Shown here piece after piece: positions 61,163 to 64,000 of a stretch of 64,000 nt of DNA. The first letter of the stretch is position 1. Each line of letters starts with the position of its first letter. Position numbers and translations under genes: made by a program. Below the pieces are notes generated by a model that saw only the letters and a program-made list of their open reading frames with translations, did no database searches and was not told the origin of the DNA. Origin of the DNA: Halodesulfovibrio aestuarii DSM 17919 = ATCC 29578 (GTDB taxonomy: Bacteria > Desulfobacterota > Desulfovibrionia > Desulfovibrionales > Desulfovibrionaceae); the NCBI RefSeq assembly GCF_000384815.1, contig NZ_ARQF01000020.1, positions 1 to 64,000 of the forward strand. The letters are read 5' to 3'.

Positions 61163-61507
61163 TTATACTAAAATTTTTTCTGGCGGGCGGCGTTCAGGGA
61201 TAGCCACTTCGCCATGCTCTTCCTGATTGTATTCTTCTGTCACGTAGAGACCGCAATAACAGGTACCAAACTCTTCTAAATCCGGATCGCGATACTCACA
61301 CGGACAGACAATATCTCTATCTTTATCAAAATCACCATTAGGCAAACGGCAAGGACACGCCATGTAACCGTACTCGTCTTTGTTAATTAACAAGCTTTCA
61401 AGAAGCGGTATGGTGATGGACATATCTTTGTTAAAATAAAACCCACGCGGCTCTTGAATTTTTTTAAGCATTTCATAGAGCTTTTCAGCTGTCATTTTTT
61501 CACTCAT
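61163..61507 (-). CDS. ferredoxin:thioredoxin reductase catalytic subunit-like protein
   Basis: 114 aa. The Cys pattern ACPCR-x13-CPC-x12-CYC (about residues 51-96) follows the ferredoxin:thioredoxin reductase catalytic chain, which holds a [4Fe-4S] cluster next to an active-site disulfide. Plant and cyanobacterial enzymes have CPC-x16-CPC-x8-CHC; here the spacings differ and the His of CHC is Tyr. Such short FTRs occur in anaerobes without the variable subunit. It overlaps the glutaredoxin-like gene by 4 nt (ATGA), which points to that protein as its substrate. Confidence 0.85.
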   Translation of the reverse strand: MSEKMTAEKLYEMLKKIQEPRGFYFNKDMSITIPLLESLLINKDEYGYMACPCRLPNGDFDKDRDIVCPCEYRDPDLEEFGTCYCGLYVTEEYNQEEHGEVAIPERRPPEKILV

Positions 61508-61761
61508 AAGTTCAATGCCTCCTCAACCTTATCTTTATGGAAGCCCACAATAATACATTCTCCTCCTTTAACAACAAGCGTCGGGAAAGAGAGTTTCGGG
61601 TTGTAGTTTCTAATTTTATCGAGAATTTCTTTTCGCTCATCGCCTCTCAGCTTATCCACGAAAATATTATCGAACGCTACATCATGATCTTCTAAAAAAA
61701 CTTTCATTCTTCTGCAATGAATACAGGTAGAAAGTGCATACAGGGTACATTCTATCGACAT
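61504..61761 (-). CDS. glutaredoxin/NrdH-like protein
   Basis: 85 aa thioredoxin fold. The active site CIHCRRMK (residues 13-20) sits after the first strand, and the cis-Pro is in LSFPTLVVKGG (near 58-68). A GFHKDKVEEAL helix follows. Size and layout resemble NrdH and short glutaredoxins. The gene overlaps the FTR catalytic subunit gene, suggesting that FTR reduces this protein with electrons from ferredoxin. The final acceptor is unknown. No strong SD is visible. Confidence 0.87.
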   Translation of the reverse strand: MSIECTLYALSTCIHCRRMKVFLEDHDVAFDNIFVDKLRGDERKEILDKIRNYNPKLSFPTLVVKGGECIIVGFHKDKVEEALNL

Positions 61762-61889
61762 TTCGCCCCCATTTGAAAATGTAAGAGTACGTCAGACTAA
61801 ATAAAAAAATCAGACGCAATGAACAATTACAGCCTGCCATTCATATCTCACAACAACCAACTGCTACTAAGCAAATTGTTGTTACCTAC

Positions 61890-62387
61890 TCAAGGTTCTA
61901 CAACATTGACGATTTCCCGGGCAATAAGACGTATAGTCTCTTCTTCAGTTGCAGCCTGATGGGTTGTAATAACATTACCATCCTCGTCTTTGCACTCTAT
62001 GACAAAGCTTTGGTGCATAGCCACATCATCTGAAAAATCCTGCTCGTTACCTCTAATTGAGAACTGCGTCAGCCGATGAGTAATTTCTACATATGATTTT
62101 TCAAAAATAATCGCCACACTGTCGCGGTTATTTTCTATAGTAAACTGCTTTTCTTCTGGCAATGCAGCATTCATTTCTTGAAGAGCCTGTTTCACAGGAA
62201 TCAACTTTTTCATGCCGGTCTCACGAAGACGCTCTATATTAGCCGCTATCTGTTCCTGCTTTTTCCGTCGCTGTTTCAGCTCATCTTCCATAATTTTCGC
62301 AGGTGATTTTAAGCGATTCAAAAAGTCTCTCACTATCCACACAACAAGTACGACAAAGACAATTCCAACAAGTATATTAATGTACAT
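61890..62387 (-). CDS. membrane-anchored protein of unknown function
   Basis: 165 aa. One N-terminal membrane helix (INILVGIVFVVLVVWIVRDFL, residues 3-23) is followed by a charged, probably coiled-coil stretch (about 28-75: KIMEDELKQRRKKQEQIAAN). A small beta-rich domain follows to the end with SVAIIFEKSYVEITHRLTQFSI. With this orientation the soluble part would be cytoplasmic. I do not recognise the family. It is on the minus strand upstream of the redox pair with 128 nt between, so it may or may not share their transcript. Confidence 0.7.
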   Translation of the reverse strand: MYINILVGIVFVVLVVWIVRDFLNRLKSPAKIMEDELKQRRKKQEQIAANIERLRETGMKKLIPVKQALQEMNAALPEEKQFTIENNRDSVAIIFEKSYVEITHRLTQFSIRGNEQDFSDDVAMHQSFVIECKDEDGNVITTHQAATEEETIRLIAREIVNVVEP

Positions 62388-62665
62388 ATGTACTCCCGAA
62401 TCAGCAGTATTGTCAGAGACAAAAAATTAAGGACTGATTATATTTCTATAAGTTACAATAAAATTCAACAAAAAGGTATGTATCCATTTGAGAATTTAAA
62501 ATTTTCACCTGAGAGGTTGACAAGTACCGCTGCGTTATACAAGGTGGAAGCATAGGGGTGCCCCCTAAAGCATCACATCGGCACCCCCTCTAGACAAGTT
62601 ATGGAACACCGCAGTTTGCATGTTAGCAGGCATAATCCCCTAAAACCACATAAGGGAGAAGGTAT
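62388..62665. other. intergenic region ahead of the EF-G-like gene
   Basis: No ORF of note. A TTGACA lies at 62517-62522 without a matched -10 at 17 nt (TATACA follows after 13 nt). GGGGTGCC (62555-62562) and GGCACCCC (62580-62587) form an 8 bp hairpin about 80 nt before the start codon, which could be part of the leader. Confidence 0.4.
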
Positions 62666-64000
62666 ATGGCCAAGACACTTGATTCTCAGAGAACTTATGC
62701 CCTTGTGGGCACAGGAGGAAGTGGAAAAACCTCGCTGGCTGAAATGCTTATGTTTCAGTCCGGGGTTATCAATCGCCTTGGGAAAATTGAAGAAGGCACC
62801 ACTTCACTCGACTATGAACCAGAGGAAGTAAAGCGGAGGGGGTCTATTCAGCCCGGCTTTGCCACCATTGATTGGAACAAAAATCGCCACTTCCTTATGG
62901 ACATTCCCGGCGACAATAACTTTGTAGGCGACATTAACTACCTGTTGTTCGGGGTTGATGGCGCCGTTTTTGTTATTGACGCGGTTGACGGAGTCCGCCC
63001 CCTCACCAGTCGTCTTTGGAATTTTGTCCAAGAGGCAAATCTTCCTTCCATCATCTTCATCAACAAGATGGATCGAGACCGGGCAAATTTTGATTCGGCC
63101 TTCAACGGACTTTCCTCAATTCTTGGAATCCGCCCAGTCTTACTGCAAGTGCCAATCGGTCAGGGTGATGATTTTAAAGGATACGTTGACGTTCTCAACA
63201 ACAAAGCGTTCTTCTTCAACGAAGATGGAACAACCGCAGAAGGCGAGGTACCAGAGGACCTCGCTGATGAAGTTACCATGCTGCGTGAAACAACCATCGA
63301 AAATATTGCGGAAAGTAATGAAGAGTTGATGGAAAACTACCTTGAGACAGGGGAACTCTCTCAAGACGAAATCACTTCAGGGTTACGAGACGGCGTACTC
63401 TCACGCGAACTCATTCCGGTCATGCTGGGTTCCGCCCTTGATAACCGTGGCGGAACTGAACTGCTCAACGCTGTGCAGGACCTTTTGCCTTCCCCTCTGC
63501 AGCACCCTGCATGGATGGACAAAGAGGGCAATGAACGCCTGTCTTCTCCGGATGAACAGCTAGCCCTGCTTACTGTTAAAACATTAACTGACCCATTTTC
63601 CGGTCAACTCTCCATCATGCGTGTTCTTTCCGGTTCTTTCTCTGGCGACGCGACCGTGAAAAACGTAAACCATGATGAAACAGAACGTATCGGTGCTCCA
63701 CTCTTTATGAATGGCAAAGAATCTTCACCAGCTAAAGGTGATATCGGACCGGGTTCTATTATCGCGGTACCTAAGCTCAAAGTTACAAAAACTGGCGATA
63801 CGCTGGCAGATCCTAAAGCCTCTTTTGAAGTTCTGATGCCGAAACTTCCTCCTAACCTGATTTCATACGCGATCGCTCCTAAAGAAAAAGGCGACGAAGA
63901 TAAGATTTACGCTGCTGTCCAAAGACTACTTGACGAGGATATTACACTCACCCTTTCCCGCGATACAGAATCAAGTGACATTCTACTCTCCGGCATGGGA
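62666..64000 (+). CDS. EF-G-like translational GTPase (partial, runs off the window)
   Basis: The first 445 codons of a protein that continues beyond 64000. Start ATG 62666 follows AAGGGAGAAGG. The G domain has the P-loop VGTGGSGKTS (residues 14-23), a switch II reading DIPGD (79-83) where classical EF-G has DTPGH, and NKMD (133-136). Domain II with a SGQLSIMRVLSGSFSGD stretch and the start of domain III follow. It resembles the EF-G-like paralogs (sometimes called FusA2 or EF-G II) rather than the housekeeping factor. The catalytic His of switch II is replaced by Asp83. Confidence 0.87.
   Translation, partial: MAKTLDSQRTYALVGTGGSGKTSLAEMLMFQSGVINRLGKIEEGTTSLDYEPEEVKRRGSIQPGFATIDWNKNRHFLMDIPGDNNFVGDINYLLFGVDGAVFVIDAVDGVRPLTSRLWNFVQEANLPSIIFINKMDRDRANFDSAFNGLSSILGIRPVLLQVPIGQGDDFKGYVDVLNNKAFFFNEDGTTAEGEVPEDLADEVTMLRETTIENIAESNEELMENYLETGELSQDEITSGLRDGVLSRELIPVMLGSALDNRGGTELLNAVQDLLPSPLQHPAWMDKEGNERLSSPDEQLALLTVKTLTDPFSGQLSIMRVLSGSFSGDATVKNVNHDETERIGAPLFMNGKESSPAKGDIGPGSIIAVPKLKVTKTGDTLADPKASFEVLMPKLPPNLISYAIAPKEKGDEDKIYAAVQRLLDEDITLTLSRDTESSDILLSGMG

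Overview
The window looks like chromosomal DNA of a Gram-negative sulfate-reducing deltaproteobacterium of the Desulfovibrionales, perhaps a moderate-GC marine lineage such as Halodesulfovibrio. This rests on the Desulfovibrio-like 5' end of a 16S rRNA gene at the left edge, a heterodisulfide-reductase-like Fe-S protein, several TRAP/ABC/SSS transporters, a complete Gram-negative dcw cluster with a meso-DAP-type MurE, and LpxK (lipid A). The genus is inference. I see no CRISPR array, insertion sequence, prophage or tRNA gene.

Layout. 1-650: start of an rRNA operon transcribed leftward, with boxA-like leader and tandem candidate promoters. 0.7-9.8 kb: RdgC encoded as two genes, an OppBC-type permease pair, recN, rnr, lpxK and a BI-1/YccA membrane protein. 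9.9-15.7 kb: HdrD/HmcF-like Fe-S protein, greA with a terminator in its own leader, a TPR protein and a GH57 glycosidase. 15.7-18.6 kb: pstS-pstC-pstA without pstB. 18.7-24.6 kb: ComFB-like protein, PHP phosphatase, a TrpF-like protein lacking the catalytic Cys, a membrane Fe-S protein, HtpX, a YrbL-like protein and a thioesterase. 24.7-42.1 kb: the whole dcw cluster on the minus strand (mraZ-rsmH-ftsL-ftsI-murE-murF-mraY-murD-ftsW-murG-murC-murB-ftsQ-ftsA-ftsZ, no ddl), with three MraZ-type boxes upstream of mraZ. 42.2-44.7 kb: pyruvate kinase and an HD-GYP protein. 44.8-54.8 kb: a MacA-MacB-type export system whose adaptor and ATPase are separated from its two permeases by an OpuAC-like binding protein and two tandem sodium:solute symporter cassettes. 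54.9-60.8 kb: TRAP transporter, VanX-like dipeptidase, two hotdog thioesterases and an amidohydrolase. 61.1-64 kb: ferredoxin:thioredoxin reductase catalytic subunit with a glutaredoxin-like partner, an unknown membrane-anchored protein and an EF-G-like GTPase cut by the window end.

The most notable system is the pair of symporter cassettes (47.77-49.75 and 49.86-51.85 kb). Each has a TTGACA element, a 29-30 codon leader peptide, a three-segment attenuator ending in an intrinsic terminator, a 53-55 aa accessory membrane protein and an SSS symporter. The first leader is rich in Phe codons (4 Phe, 2 Tyr), the second in Tyr codons (5 Tyr, 1 Phe). A segment inside each leader ORF, downstream of those codons, can pair with the left arm of the terminator, and the pairing shows compensatory changes between the copies. 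The simplest reading is ribosome-mediated attenuation of a phenylalanine and a tyrosine transporter that arose by tandem duplication. The leader ATGs, like that of pyruvate kinase, lie 36-37 nt after a TTGACA, raising the possibility of leaderless initiation.
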